Shown: positions 25,709 to 34,934, counted from the first letter of the stretch. The stretch is DNA of 64,000 nucleotides from Planctomycetaceae bacterium (GCA_011525785.1 WYBT01000039.1:203656-267655); one strand, 5' to 3'. Translations and numbers: made by a program. Notes: generated by a model not told the origin, from the sequence alone.

Positions 25709-26464
25709 CTACTCCCCGCGCGCCAGGATCGCCGCTAGGCGCGCCTGCGCGTTGGCCAGGCGATAAGTGACGGTGCGCGGCGCGATGGCAAGCGCGGCGG
25801 CGATCTCGTCGAGCGAGAGGTTGAAGATGCGCCGCATGGTCAGCACCGAACGGTCGTCTTCGTCCAGCGAATCGAAGGCCGCGCGCAGGCGGGCGTTGGA
25901 CTCGCGCTCGATCAGTTGCGCGGTGGGCGTTGTGTCGGGCGCCGGGTCGATGGGGTCGAACACGAAGTCCGGATCGTCGAGCGCGGCGCCCTCACGACGC
26001 AGGTCGCGGCGCTGCGCGGTGTGGAAGCGGCGCTTCTCGAGGATCTTGTTCAGCGCGGCGGCGCACAGGTAGGCGCGCAGGCGGGCCGGGCCCTCGTAGT
26101 CGAAGGGTTCGGGCGAGGCGAGCACCTGGCGCAGCGTCGACTGCACGATGTCGGAGACCGACTCGCGGCGGCGCAGCAACGGGCCCAAGTTGAGGTCGAC
26201 GAAGGAGTGCAGCTCGGCGAGGTGCTCCGACACTTCGCGAAACAGGGGCTCGCGCGGGTGCGCAGGTGCGCGCTCGACGGCCTCGCCGACGCACTCGGCA
26301 GTCGCCGACGCGGCGTCGCGCGCGAGCGGTGCCTCGTCGGCACGCGTGGGAACGGGGAGCTCGGTGGCGCCAACGGGCGCCGAGGCTGGATTCTCGAGCG
26401 CGAGCAACTCGATGGCGGGCGTGGGAGGCGACGCCGCGGGTTCGGACTGGGAAGCGTCCGGCAT
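25709..26464 (-). CDS. ECF-like RNA polymerase sigma factor with long N-terminal extension
   Basis: This protein has about 251 residues. The C-terminal 180 hold sigma region 2 (LFREVSEHLAELHSFVDLNL, RRRESVSDIVQSTLRQVL, RLRAYLCAAALNKILEKRR) and region 4 (LDEIAAALAIAPRTVTYRLA). The first 70 residues are Ala/Pro/Glu-rich and probably unstructured. The start is uncertain: I use ATG 26464 (MPDASQSEP), which leaves 194 bp to the divergent kinase gene; in-frame ATGs further upstream would run into that region. No Shine-Dalgarno sequence is visible. The divergent kinase-FGE gene is the likely regulatory partner, matching the sigma-kinase pair at 2674-6064. There is no anti-sigma gene nearby. Confidence 0.85.
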   Translation of the reverse strand: MPDASQSEPAASPPTPAIELLALENPASAPVGATELPVPTRADEAPLARDAASATAECVGEAVERAPAHPREPLFREVSEHLAELHSFVDLNLGPLLRRRESVSDIVQSTLRQVLASPEPFDYEGPARLRAYLCAAALNKILEKRRFHTAQRRDLRREGAALDDPDFVFDPIDPAPDTTPTAQLIERESNARLRAAFDSLDEDDRSVLTMRRIFNLSLDEIAAALAIAPRTVTYRLANAQARLAAILARGE

Positions 26465-26658
26465 GGGTGGACACAGGTTCGCCAACCTGAGTGCGGCACG
26501 CAAGGCGTGCGTCGACTGGGCGCAGATATGTTCGGAGCGCTTTGGACTGCGCTCGCGCTCGCGAGGCATCCTGTTGCAGAGCCCAAGTGAGTGCAAGTGA
26601 GGAGCTATCCGCTGCGTCCACGGCAAGTTCGCGCCACCCCCTCGCGCGCGGTGAGTTC
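26465..26658. promoter_or_regulatory. Divergent intergenic region between sigma factor and kinase-FGE genes
   Basis: This 194-bp stretch must hold the promoters of both genes. No clear -35/-10 pair or operator is visible by eye. The size depends on the chosen starts (ATG 26464 and GTG 26659), both of which are tentative. Confidence 0.4.
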
Positions 26659-29493
26659 GTGAAGGCCCCGACGGCGCCGCACCGTGAAGCGCCCGTGGAG
26701 GTCTCGCAGCAGGCCGAGCGAGTGTTCGCCGATTGGCTCGCGCGGCGCGAGGGCGGCGAGGCGGAGAGGTTCGACGAGCTGCGCGGCGCTCACGCAGAGC
26801 TGGCGGGCGAGCTCGCGGTGCTCGAGGAGCGCTCGCGCGAGCTGGAGCGCTGGCTGGGCGAGCTGGCGGCCGACTCGCGCGCGTGGAAGGAAGCGCTCGA
26901 GTCGCTCGGGCCGGCGGCGGACGAGGCGTTGGCGCCCGCGGTCCGCGAGATGGTCGAGCGCTTGCGGCGCTACGGCCCGGAGCGTTCGCGCTTCGCGCTG
27001 CGGCGCGTGATCGAGCGCGGCGGCATGGGCGTGGTGCTCGAGGTGCGCGACGAGTTGCTCGGCCGCGCGCAGGCGATGAAGGTGCTGCGCGCGCCGGAGG
27101 GAGCGGCGGCGCCGGGCGCGAGTGCGACGCGGCGCTTTTTGAGCGAGGCCGAGCTGCTCGCGCGGCTCGCGCACCCTTCGATCGTCGCCGTGCACGACCT
27201 GGGCGTCGACTTCGCAGGGCGGCCGTTCTTCACCATGCCGCTGGTGCGCGGCGTGAGCCTGCTCGAGGGGATCGAGCGCAGCCGCGCGGGCGATTCGCGT
27301 TGGCCGCTCGGGCGCGTGGTCGGCGCGCTGGTGAAGGTGTGCGAGGCGCTGGCCTACGCGCACGCGCAAGGCGTGCTGCACCGCGACGTGAAGCCCGAGA
27401 ACGTCATGGTCGGCGAGTTCGGCGAGGTGTACCTGATGGACTGGGGGCTGGCGCGCGTGCGCGGAGCGCGCGAGTTCGCGAGCAGCGGCGTGAGCGACGG
27501 CGACGCGGCGCTGACGCAAGCGGGCGACGTGCTCGGAACGCCGGCCTACATGGCGCCTGAGCAAGCCGCGGCGAGCGGCGAAGTGGAGATCGACGCGCGC
27601 GCCGATGTCTACGGCGTGGGCGCCACGCTGTACCACCTGATCGCTGGCCACGCTCCGTATCGAGTCGCAGGGCAGCCGAACTCGTCGCGCGAAGTGCTCG
27701 AACGGCTGCGCCGCGGGCCGCCCGCGGAGCTCGAGGTCGCACCGCCGCTCGCGCCGGCGGAGTTGGTGGCCATCGCGCGCCGAGCGATGCAGCGCGAGCG
27801 CGACCAGCGTTATCGCGATGCGCAGCAGCTCGCGGGCGATCTGCGCGCGTATCTCGAGGGCCGCGTGGTCCGCGCCCACGAGAGCGGTGTGTGGCCTGAG
27901 CTGCGCAAGTGGGTGCTGCGCAATCGGGCGCTGGCGAGCGCAATCGCGATCGCTGCGATCTCTGCAGCATTCGGGGGCTCGCTGTACGTCGCAAGCGAAC
28001 AGCGACGCACCGACGACGCGCTCTTGCGCGCAGACGCCGATCGTCTGGTCGCGCTCGAGATCGAAGCGGACGAGCTGTGGCCCGCGACAGCGGCGAATGC
28101 GGAGCGCATGGACAGCTGGCTGCGCGACGCGCGCGAGGTGCTCCAACGCTTGCCTGAGCGGAGCGCGGAGTTGGCGGAACTCGAGCGGCGCGGAACGGCC
28201 GTGCTCGACGCAAGCGCCGAGCAACGAGCGGCGGCCCTTCAAGCGGAGCTGCGCAAGCAGCGCGAGCGACTCGACGGCGCGCAACGCGACATCACGAACA
28301 TCGAACAGCGCGGAATCGGTCCCGGTCGCGAACAGGGACTTCGGTACCACCGTGCGCGCGTCGTCCGAGCGCAACGAGAGATCGATCAACTCGAGCGCCG
28401 GCAGACTCGAGTGGCGTCGTATCGATTCGAGTCACTGCGCGACTCCGATCGTCATGAGTCTCTGCGGCGCTTGGTCGAGACAGCGCAACGTGTCGTCGGT
28501 CCCGAGGCTTTGTACGGCGAAATGGAGGCGCGCGCTGTCGCGGCCCACACGCTCGCGGCCCGCTCGATAGCTGCCTACGCGCGAGAGTGGGAGCAGGCGT
28601 GCGCGTCTATTGCCGACACGAGCGATTGCCCTGCTTATCGAGGGCTCCAGATCAACCCGCAAATTGGGCTGGCGCCGCTCGGACGCGACCCCGTCAGTGG
28701 CTTGTGGGAGTTCGCTCATCTCGAGAGTGGCGAACCGCCGTCGCGCAACGCCAACCTGGTTTTGGAGCTGCGTGAAGACTCGGCGATCGTGCTGGTCCTG
28801 ATTCCCGGAGGTGAACAGGTCGTGACCCAGTACGACGTGCCGGGTGGAGAGCGCGTCGCGCAGCTCGACCCGTACTTCATCGGCAAGCATGAGTTGACTC
28901 AGGCCCAATGGCTGCGCATCTCGGGCACGAATCCCAGCTACCACGCCGCAGGGAACCTCTGGGTGGACACGAACGGCAGCGTCGCCGCTCCGACATTGCT
29001 GACTCCGGTGGAACAGGTGTCGTGGTCGGTTGCTGACGCACTCTTGCGGCGCGTCGGACTGATACTCCCGACCGGCGCACAGTGGGAACGCGCCTACCGA
29101 GCGGGGACCGACACGCCTTGGTACACCGGACCGACAGAGGCCTCGACCGCTGGCCTCATGAATGGCAATCAAGGGCCTGGACAGGTCCTGTGCGAAGACG
29201 GCTGGTTCATAGCCGCGCCCATCGGGAGCTTCCCGCCCAACGCGTTTGGGATCCATGACATCGCGGGCAATGTCGCCGAATGGACACGCGACTGGTTTTG
29301 GGTGCAGCCCCCTGACGCACTCGAGCCCGGCGATGGTCTGGACCCGCGCGGCGACTCCGGCTTGCGCGCAGCGCGCGGGGGCAACTTCTGGTCGGAGACG
29401 TTCAAGCTGCACGCCAGCGGCCGCAGCGACCAGAACCCCAACGCCACCGAACCTGGCATCGGCGTCCGCGTCGCGCGGCAGCTCGATCGCTGA
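26659..29493 (+). CDS. Membrane Ser/Thr protein kinase fused to a C-terminal FGE-sulfatase-like domain
   Basis: This is a 944-residue protein. The kinase domain (about 110-390) shows IERGGMGVVLEVRD, QAMKVLR, HRDVKPENVMVG, DWG (LMDWGLARV) and MAPEQ. A membrane span (LASAIAIAAISAAFGGSLYV, near 425-445) and a coiled coil of about 180 residues follow. The C-terminus (about 700-944) is an FGE/SUMF1-type formylglycine-enzyme fold: LIPGGEQVV, FIGKHELTQAQW, PVEQVSW, LPTGAQWERAYRAG, DIAGNVAEWTRDW, ARGGNFWS and GIGVRVAR. Such domains on kinases probably bind ligands; I cannot assign the catalytic cysteines of true FGE. GTG 26659 is chosen as the start because the protein aligns as a kinase lead-in from there. 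Divergent from a sigma factor; its stop is 3 bp from the convergent flagellin-like gene. Confidence 0.9.
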   Translation: MKAPTAPHREAPVEVSQQAERVFADWLARREGGEAERFDELRGAHAELAGELAVLEERSRELERWLGELAADSRAWKEALESLGPAADEALAPAVREMVERLRRYGPERSRFALRRVIERGGMGVVLEVRDELLGRAQAMKVLRAPEGAAAPGASATRRFLSEAELLARLAHPSIVAVHDLGVDFAGRPFFTMPLVRGVSLLEGIERSRAGDSRWPLGRVVGALVKVCEALAYAHAQGVLHRDVKPENVMVGEFGEVYLMDWGLARVRGAREFASSGVSDGDAALTQAGDVLGTPAYMAPEQAAASGEVEIDARADVYGVGATLYHLIAGHAPYRVAGQPNSSREVLERLRRGPPAELEVAPPLAPAELVAIARRAMQRERDQRYRDAQQLAGDLRAYLEGRVVRAHESGVWPELRKWVLRNRALASAIAIAAISAAFGGSLYVASEQRRTDDALLRADADRLVALEIEADELWPATAANAERMDSWLRDAREVLQRLPERSAELAELERRGTAVLDASAEQRAAALQAELRKQRERLDGAQRDITNIEQRGIGPGREQGLRYHRARVVRAQREIDQLERRQTRVASYRFESLRDSDRHESLRRLVETAQRVVGPEALYGEMEARAVAAHTLAARSIAAYAREWEQACASIADTSDCPAYRGLQINPQIGLAPLGRDPVSGLWEFAHLESGEPPSRNANLVLELREDSAIVLVLIPGGEQVVTQYDVPGGERVAQLDPYFIGKHELTQAQWLRISGTNPSYHAAGNLWVDTNGSVAAPTLLTPVEQVSWSVADALLRRVGLILPTGAQWERAYRAGTDTPWYTGPTEASTAGLMNGNQGPGQVLCEDGWFIAAPIGSFPPNAFGIHDIAGNVAEWTRDWFWVQPPDALEPGDGLDPRGDSGLRAARGGNFWSETFKLHASGRSDQNPNATEPGIGVRVARQLDR

Positions 29494-29496
29494 GCG

Positions 29497-30120
29497 CTAC
29501 AGCCCCAGCGCCAACGCGGCGGCGCGCGTCGCAGCGAGCGCGCTGTCGGCGACGTCGAGCGCCGTGTCGCAGCCGACGAACGCGCTGGCGGCGCTGGAGG
29601 CGCTGGCCACGTTCAACCAGTCGATGCTCAAACTCAACGGCCTGCAGTCCGGCAGCCAGAGCGTGAGCAGCTGCGGCAGCGCCGGGTCGATCTGGAGTTC
29701 GACGCTGGGCTGCGAGCCGTCGAGCAACTGCACGCCGCTCGACTGACTCGCGAGGGCCAGTTGCTGGAGCTGGAACAGGTGCTGTTGGAACTCGGTGTCG
29801 AGCGCGTTGCGCTCCGCGGGCGTGAGAAGTCCGTTCATCGATGCCGCGGCCAGCGCTCGCATCGCCCGCACCCGCCCGCGCACCTCGCTCAGGTCGCGCT
29901 CGAGGCGCGTGAGGAGCGCGGCGGCCTGCGCGTGGCGCAGCTGCGGCGCGGCGGCGAGGAGCGGCGCGGGTGCGGCGGCAAGCTCTGCGGCCGACAAAGC
30001 ACGCGAGTCAGCGATCGCAGCGGGCGGCGACGCGCTCGCATTGGAGCGAGCGGGTGCAGCGAAGGACAGAAAGGCGACCGTCGAAACCGCCGCGACAAGA
30101 TGAGCGAGCATTGCGGGCAT
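29497..30120 (-). CDS. Sec-signal, flagellin-like mini-protein
   Basis: This 207-residue protein has a Sec-type signal peptide (MPAMLAHLVAAVSTVAFLSF, cut near PARSNASA). The mature part resembles the D1 domain of flagellin: VRAMRALAAASMNGLLTPAE, then RNALDTEFQQHLFQLQQLA and GVQLLDGS, matching the flagellin MRELAVQAANGT...ALxxEFxxL...GxxLLDG pattern. The segment VELQIDPALPQLLTLWLPD and the end TALDVADSALAATRAAALAL resemble the flagellin region leading into the C-terminal helix. The D0 helices needed for polymerisation and type III export are missing. ATG 30120 has GGAGG seven bases upstream. No other flagellar gene is in the window. The role is unknown; a periplasmic or extracellular relic, decoy or novel fibre subunit are options. 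Confidence 0.7.
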   Translation of the reverse strand: MPAMLAHLVAAVSTVAFLSFAAPARSNASASPPAAIADSRALSAAELAAAPAPLLAAAPQLRHAQAAALLTRLERDLSEVRGRVRAMRALAAASMNGLLTPAERNALDTEFQQHLFQLQQLALASQSSGVQLLDGSQPSVELQIDPALPQLLTLWLPDCRPLSLSIDWLNVASASSAASAFVGCDTALDVADSALAATRAAALALGL

Positions 30121-30329
30121 AGGGAGACCTCCGCGCCGATTCCGACACACGCACTCGGAACGGGTGCTCAAACTCGATATTTGCGCCAGGAGCGCTCTGG
30201 ATCCCAACGAGCGGACGGGCTTGGCCGCACTGCGGGTGGACCTGACCGCCCCAGCTCGAACACGCGCACGTCGCCACGCTCATCAGCGCTGAGCCCCGAC
30301 CGCCCGCCGAATGCCCCGCAGACTCGCTC

Positions 30330-31499
30330 TCAACGCTGCGGCGGCGCGAGCCGCGGCCGGCGCTCGGCGATGAGCAGGTCGACCATGCGGCCATAGCTGC
30401 GCACGCCGCTCGTCTGGCCCTGCGCCTTTAGATAGCTGTCGTTGACCGCGCTGGCGGCGACTCGCACGTGCTCGATCGTGCGCGACTTGGGCTTCCAGAA
30501 GCGGTTGATCGCGTCCTGGTCGCGCTTCACGCCGGCCGGGACGGACTCGAGCAGCGCGAGGCCGCTCGCGGTCTGCGTCGCACGCAAGGGCGCGCTCAAG
30601 TAGCGAAAAGCGATCAGCGCCGCGCTGTAGGCAAGCTCGGGATCCTCCGAACGCCAGCCCACGAAACAGGCGAGGTAGTTGGCCTCGTCCTCGCGCGCGA
30701 AGCCGCGTTGGTGCGCGACCTCGTGCAAGCTCGAGAACAGCCGTCCGGCGAGCGGAGCTTGCGCATTGACGTGCGGCTCGCCCGTGAACGGCCAGTAGAT
30801 GCCAGAGATGCCGGCGAGGCTCATCAAGCTCGACACGCTGCACTCGCGCAGGGCCGGCTTCGCTCCGGCGAGCCGCGGGTCGAGCTCACCGGCGCGCTCC
30901 CACGCGCGCGCGATGGCCTCGACGTGCCGCGCGAAGTCCGGCGAGAGCGCGACCACGCCGTCGGGGCCCTCGGGCAGCTGGCTGCGCAGCGCCGACGCGC
31001 GCTCGAGCCACTCGCGCGCTGCTCCTTCGACCTCCTCGGCCGTCGCGGGCCGCACGTCAAGCCGCGCAGCGAGAGCGAAGGGCTCGCGCGCGTAGTTGAA
31101 GGCCCAGCCGAACATGTACGCCGCGTACAGCCAGCAGGCGAAGAGCGCGAGGCGCCACAGCTCGCGCACGACGCGCTCGGGACGCTCTGGCGTCGGCTGC
31201 ACGGCCGCGCGCGCGAGGCGGGCGACGGTCAGCGCGACCCACGCGACGGCGGCGGCGAGCGCGAGCTCTCCCACCGAAAACGGCGCGGCGCCGGACAGCG
31301 TCGAGAGGCCGAGCTGGATCCAGGGGTACAGCGTGCGCGAGTAGAGACGCTCGACCAGCTCGGGGGAGCCATCCGCCGCCCAACGCAGGATCAGCGCACT
31401 CGCAGCGAGGCCGATCGCCAACCACGCCGCGCGGCCGCTCGCGCCCACGGCGCGGCGCGCGGCCTCGATCCACTCACGGCCAGCGCGGAGCGCGTTCAC
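30330..31499 (-). CDS. DUF3810 family membrane protein (HExxH motif)
   Basis: This 389-residue protein has three hydrophobic spans in the first 150 residues (AWLAIGLAASALIL, LALAAAVAWVALTVARLA, LFACWLYAAYMFGWAF) and a large C-terminal domain. The motif SLHEVAHQRGF (HExxH) and the downstream glutamate-containing EDEANYLACFVGW are typical of gluzincin metallopeptidases and conserved in DUF3810. I infer a membrane-anchored zinc protease, but the family is uncharacterised. The GTG start at 31499 lies 173 bp from the divergent MIP18-like gene. A 209-bp spacer separates its end from the flagellin-like gene on the same strand. Confidence 0.83.
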   Translation of the reverse strand: MNALRAGREWIEAARRAVGASGRAAWLAIGLAASALILRWAADGSPELVERLYSRTLYPWIQLGLSTLSGAAPFSVGELALAAAVAWVALTVARLARAAVQPTPERPERVVRELWRLALFACWLYAAYMFGWAFNYAREPFALAARLDVRPATAEEVEGAAREWLERASALRSQLPEGPDGVVALSPDFARHVEAIARAWERAGELDPRLAGAKPALRECSVSSLMSLAGISGIYWPFTGEPHVNAQAPLAGRLFSSLHEVAHQRGFAREDEANYLACFVGWRSEDPELAYSAALIAFRYLSAPLRATQTASGLALLESVPAGVKRDQDAINRFWKPKSRTIEHVRVAASAVNDSYLKAQGQTSGVRSYGRMVDLLIAERRPRLAPPQR

Positions 31500-31672
31500 A
31501 GGCGCGCGAAGCTACCGCGGCGCGCAGCGCACCGGGACGGGCCGCGCGGCGGCGGCGAATCTCCCGCGAGCGTCAGATTTTGGCCGTCGGGGGTCGCTCT
31601 AGCGCCTAGAATCGCGGCTCCCCAACGCCCGGGCCTCGAGCGCTCGGGCGACGCGATCCACGACACACCCCC

Positions 31673-31999
31673 ATGGCCACCGAAACGATCACCGAGTCCG
31701 TCTACGCCCAGCTCCGCCAGGTTTTCGACCCGGAGATCCCGGTCAACATCGTCGACCTGGGGCTGATCTACGACGTCAAGGTCGACGGCGACACGTGCAA
31801 CGTGACGATGACGCTGACCTCGCAGTCCTGCCCCGAAGCGAAGACCATCCCCGACGTGGTCAAGCGCCGCTGCAACACGGTCGCGGGCATCAAGAACACC
31901 GAGGTCACGATCGTGTGGGAGCCCCAATGGTCGCCCCAGCGCATCTCGGAAGAGGGCCGCAAGGTGCTGGGGATCGACGAGGAGCAGCAGGACTACTAG
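31673..31999 (+). CDS. MIP18/SufT-like iron-sulfur assembly protein (DUF59)
   Basis: This 108-residue cytoplasmic protein has the MIP18 family core DPEIPVNIVDLGLIYDV and the conserved cysteine stretch LTSQSCPEAKTIP, then VTIVWEPQWSPQRIS. Related proteins (SufT, PaaD, the N-terminal part of some Mrp proteins) help to mature Fe-S clusters. No suf or isc genes are nearby, so it acts from a separate locus here. Upstream, TAGAAT at 31607-31612 could be a -10 box, but no convincing -35 is at the right distance. It starts at ATG 31673. Confidence 0.88.
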   Translation: MATETITESVYAQLRQVFDPEIPVNIVDLGLIYDVKVDGDTCNVTMTLTSQSCPEAKTIPDVVKRRCNTVAGIKNTEVTIVWEPQWSPQRISEEGRKVLGIDEEQQDY

Positions 32000-32206
32000 T
32001 CGCCCGGGCGCGCGGCCTTTGCACAGGCCGTCGCGCACTCGAAGAGTGCAGGGCCGCCGCCGACGCCTTCTCTCGGTGTCTCTCCGACGCCCACAAGGCA
32101 TCGGTCTCTCTGGAGTGCGGCCGCCGGCGACGACCCCAGAGGATCTTCGACCAGCCTTCAAGCGCCGGTGAAGTCGAGCTTCCCGCGGCCGCCTCGACGA
32201 ACCGGA

Positions 32207-32644
32207 TCAGGGCGTGGCCAGCACGCGCGGCGAGCTCTTCTCGACGACGCGTCGCATCGACCACAGGTCCTCGGCCAGGATGCCGAGCGCGTCGTCGAGC
32301 GTGATCATGCCCACCAGCTCGCCCTTGATCGACACCACCGGCACGCGCCGCACGCCGTGGGTGCGCATGATCGCGATCGCGTCCTCGAGCGGGGCGAGTT
32401 CGGCGACGGTGTGAGGGTGACGCGACATCACGTCCTGCACGTGCACCAAGTTCGGGTCGCGTCCTTCGCCGACGACGCGCACGGCGATGTCGCGGTCGGT
32501 GAGGATCCCCACGGGACGCCGCGCGGCGTCGAGCACGAGCAGCGTGCCCACGGCTCGCGACCCCATGCGCTGCGCGGCGGCGCGGACGGTCTCGTGCGGC
32601 TCCGCGGTGTCGACTTCACGATGGCAAATGCGGCCGATGGTCAT
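32207..32644 (-). CDS. Two-CBS-domain protein
   Basis: This 145-residue protein is composed almost entirely of a CBS pair. The first unit includes HETVRAAAQRMGSRAVGTLL and GILTDRDIAVRVVGEG. The second includes MSRHPHTVAELAPLEDAI, GVRRVPVV and LVGMITLDDALGILAEDL. The DRDI and TLDD motifs are the usual nucleotide-contact loops, so adenosine-ligand sensing is likely. ATG 32644 gives a start at the first CBS strand; an upstream in-frame extension has biased composition and is not supported. There is no effector domain, so it may act through a partner. Stand-alone gene with 207 bp to the MIP18-like gene. Confidence 0.87.
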   Translation of the reverse strand: MTIGRICHREVDTAEPHETVRAAAQRMGSRAVGTLLVLDAARRPVGILTDRDIAVRVVGEGRDPNLVHVQDVMSRHPHTVAELAPLEDAIAIMRTHGVRRVPVVSIKGELVGMITLDDALGILAEDLWSMRRVVEKSSPRVLATP

Positions 32645-32822
32645 GACGGTCGTGCGCCGGGCTCGAAATCGCTGGCGCGGAAGACCCGCGCCGAGGCGAG
32701 CTGCGGCGACGGAGGCAACATCGCCACGCGCCGCGAGAACGCCCATACGAGCTAGAGCGCAAGCGCGCCGAGCGATCGACGCACGGGCCGGGCTGGCTGT
32801 TCGACAGCGCCTCGAAAACGAC

Positions 32823-34934
32823 TCAAACCGTCCGCAGCGGGGCGGCGAAGGCCCCGTGGAGCGCAGCGTCGAGCGACTCGTCCGTGAAGGGCTTTTCGAG
32901 CGTCGCGACGCCGGGCTCGATGCGGCCCTGGCGCACGAGCACGTCGGCGGGATAGGCCGACATGTAGACCACGCGCAGCGCGGGCCGCTCGGCGCACAGA
33001 CGTTCGGCGAGCTCGCGGCCGCTGCGACCGGGCAGCACCATGTCGGTCAGGAGCAGATCGATCGGGCCGGGGTGCTCGGCGGCGACCTGCTCGGCTTCGT
33101 CGGAGCTCGCGGCGGTGAGCACGCGGTAGCCGCGCGCGGCCAGCGTGTGGGCCAGCGAGACGCGGATCAGCCGCTCGTCCTCGACGATCAGCACCACACC
33201 CGCGCGGTGCTTGGAGCTCGCTCCGGCGGAGTGGTTGCCGAGTGTCGGCGCAGGCCGGGGCGCGGCGCGATGGGGCAAGAGCACGCGGAAGCTCGTGCCG
33301 CGGCCCAGTTCCGATTCGAAGTCGACCACGCCGCCGAACTGCTCGACCAGCGCGTAGACGGTGTACAGCCCCAGCCCAGTGCCTTCGCCCACGGGCTTGG
33401 TGGTGAAGAACGGCTCGAAGATGCGGTCGCGAATGGCCGGGTCGATGCCGCTGCCGCTGTCCTGCACGGTCAGGCGCACGTAGCGGCCCGACGAGAGGTG
33501 CCGCACGCGGTTGGCGGGCGTCAGTTCGAGCTGTTCCGTCGCGATCCGCAGGCGACCGCCGCGCTGCATCGCGTCGCGGGCGTTGATCGCGAGGTTCATC
33601 AGGACCTGCTCGAGCTTGGTCGGATCGCCGAACACGGGCGCGCCGTCTTCGCACAGCTCCAGTTCGAGCTGCACGTCCTCGCCGAGCACTTGGCGCAGCA
33701 TCGTCGCCGCCGTGCGCACGATGTCGTTCAGCTCGAGCGCGACCGCCTCGACCGGACGCTGGCGACTGAAGTTGAGCAACTGGCGACTGAGCGACGCGCC
33801 GCGCTCGGCCGCGCCCTTGATCTCGTCGATGAGCTGCGCGGCGGGCGACTCGGCGGGCACCGACTTGCGCGCCATGTTCGAGCAACCGATCACGCCCGCC
33901 AGCAGGTTGTTGAAGTCGTGCGCGATGCCGCTCGCCAGGCGCCCGACGGCCTCCATCTTCTGCGCCTGACGGAACTGCTCCTCGAGGCGCTTGCGCTCGG
34001 TCAGATCGCGCAGAATCCCCGTGAATTTGCGGCCTTCCTCGGCCACGAACTCGCCCACGCTGAGGTCGAGCGGGAAGCTCGTGCCGTCCTTGCGCAGCCC
34101 GGTGACCTCGCGGCCCAGCCCGATCACGCGCGGCTGGCGCGTGCCGAGGTAGCGCAGGATGTAGTCGTCGTGCCGCTCGGCGTCGGGCGAGGGCATGAGC
34201 ATGTTGACGTTGCGTCCCAGCAGCTCTTCGGCGTTCCAACCGAACATGCGCTCGGCGGCGCGGTTGGCCGACTCGATGCGGCCCTGCGTGTTGATCGTGA
34301 TGATCGCCTCCGCCGCCGTGTCGAAGATCGAGCGCAGCACGCGCTCGCTGCGCAGGGCGCGCTCTTCTGATGCCACGCGGCGCCCGATTTCCTCGCTCAA
34401 GCCGTCGCGCGCGCGCACCAGGTCCTCGGTGCGCTCGGCGACGCGCCGCTCGAGCTCGGAGGCCATCGTGCGCGCCTGGGTCTCCGACTCCTGCTGCACG
34501 CGCAGCCGCCAGGCCGTTTCGCCCAGCGAGCGCTCCGTCGCCGCGCGCGCGGTCTGCTCGCGCACCAGCCACACGCCCACGCCCACCGTGCTCCAGATCG
34601 CGATCACGCTGAGCAGTCGATTGGCGCGAACGATCCACAGCACCGTGTCGGCGCCGACGGGCGACACGGCCACGTCCACCATGGTCAAGATCGTGGCCAC
34701 GATCGCCAGCGCCACGGTCCAGCCAATTTCGCGCAGTCCCAGCGAGGCCAGCACGACCAGCACGAACAGGCCGGCGGTCGCCACGCCCAGCGGCAGCGCG
34801 AGGTCGATCGCGAAGATCGTCGCCAGCCCCAGCCACAGCAACGCGAGGCGCAGCGGGCGCGCCGCAGGCATGTTGAGCTTCGCGGACTGTTGAGCCATCG
34901 ACACCGACAGGTCGTCGTACTCAACCTCCGACAT
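32823..34934 (-). CDS. PAS-containing hybrid sensor histidine kinase with receiver
   Basis: This is a 703-residue sensor. Four or five membrane spans lie in residues 25-130 and a coiled coil follows (LERRVAERTEDLVRARDGL). A FixL-like PAS domain comes next (IFDTAAEAIITINTQGRIES, RMFGWNAEELLGRNVNMLMP, FTGILRDLTERKRLEE). The DHp has the phospho-acceptor His in GIAHDFNNLLAGV. The ATPase domain has NLAINARDAM, DSGSGID, FEPFFTT and GTGLGLYTVYALV. A C-terminal receiver (VVLIVEDERLIRVSLAHTLA) carries Asp in LLLTDMVLPG. No DNA-binding output is present. It follows the DHp-receiver gene by 73 bp on the same strand, and the receivers of the two are close paralogues, so they likely form one phosphorelay (inference). 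Confidence 0.92.
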   Translation of the reverse strand: MSEVEYDDLSVSMAQQSAKLNMPAARPLRLALLWLGLATIFAIDLALPLGVATAGLFVLVVLASLGLREIGWTVALAIVATILTMVDVAVSPVGADTVLWIVRANRLLSVIAIWSTVGVGVWLVREQTARAATERSLGETAWRLRVQQESETQARTMASELERRVAERTEDLVRARDGLSEEIGRRVASEERALRSERVLRSIFDTAAEAIITINTQGRIESANRAAERMFGWNAEELLGRNVNMLMPSPDAERHDDYILRYLGTRQPRVIGLGREVTGLRKDGTSFPLDLSVGEFVAEEGRKFTGILRDLTERKRLEEQFRQAQKMEAVGRLASGIAHDFNNLLAGVIGCSNMARKSVPAESPAAQLIDEIKGAAERGASLSRQLLNFSRQRPVEAVALELNDIVRTAATMLRQVLGEDVQLELELCEDGAPVFGDPTKLEQVLMNLAINARDAMQRGGRLRIATEQLELTPANRVRHLSSGRYVRLTVQDSGSGIDPAIRDRIFEPFFTTKPVGEGTGLGLYTVYALVEQFGGVVDFESELGRGTSFRVLLPHRAAPRPAPTLGNHSAGASSKHRAGVVLIVEDERLIRVSLAHTLAARGYRVLTAASSDEAEQVAAEHPGPIDLLLTDMVLPGRSGRELAERLCAERPALRVVYMSAYPADVLVRQGRIEPGVATLEKPFTDESLDAALHGAFAAPLRTV

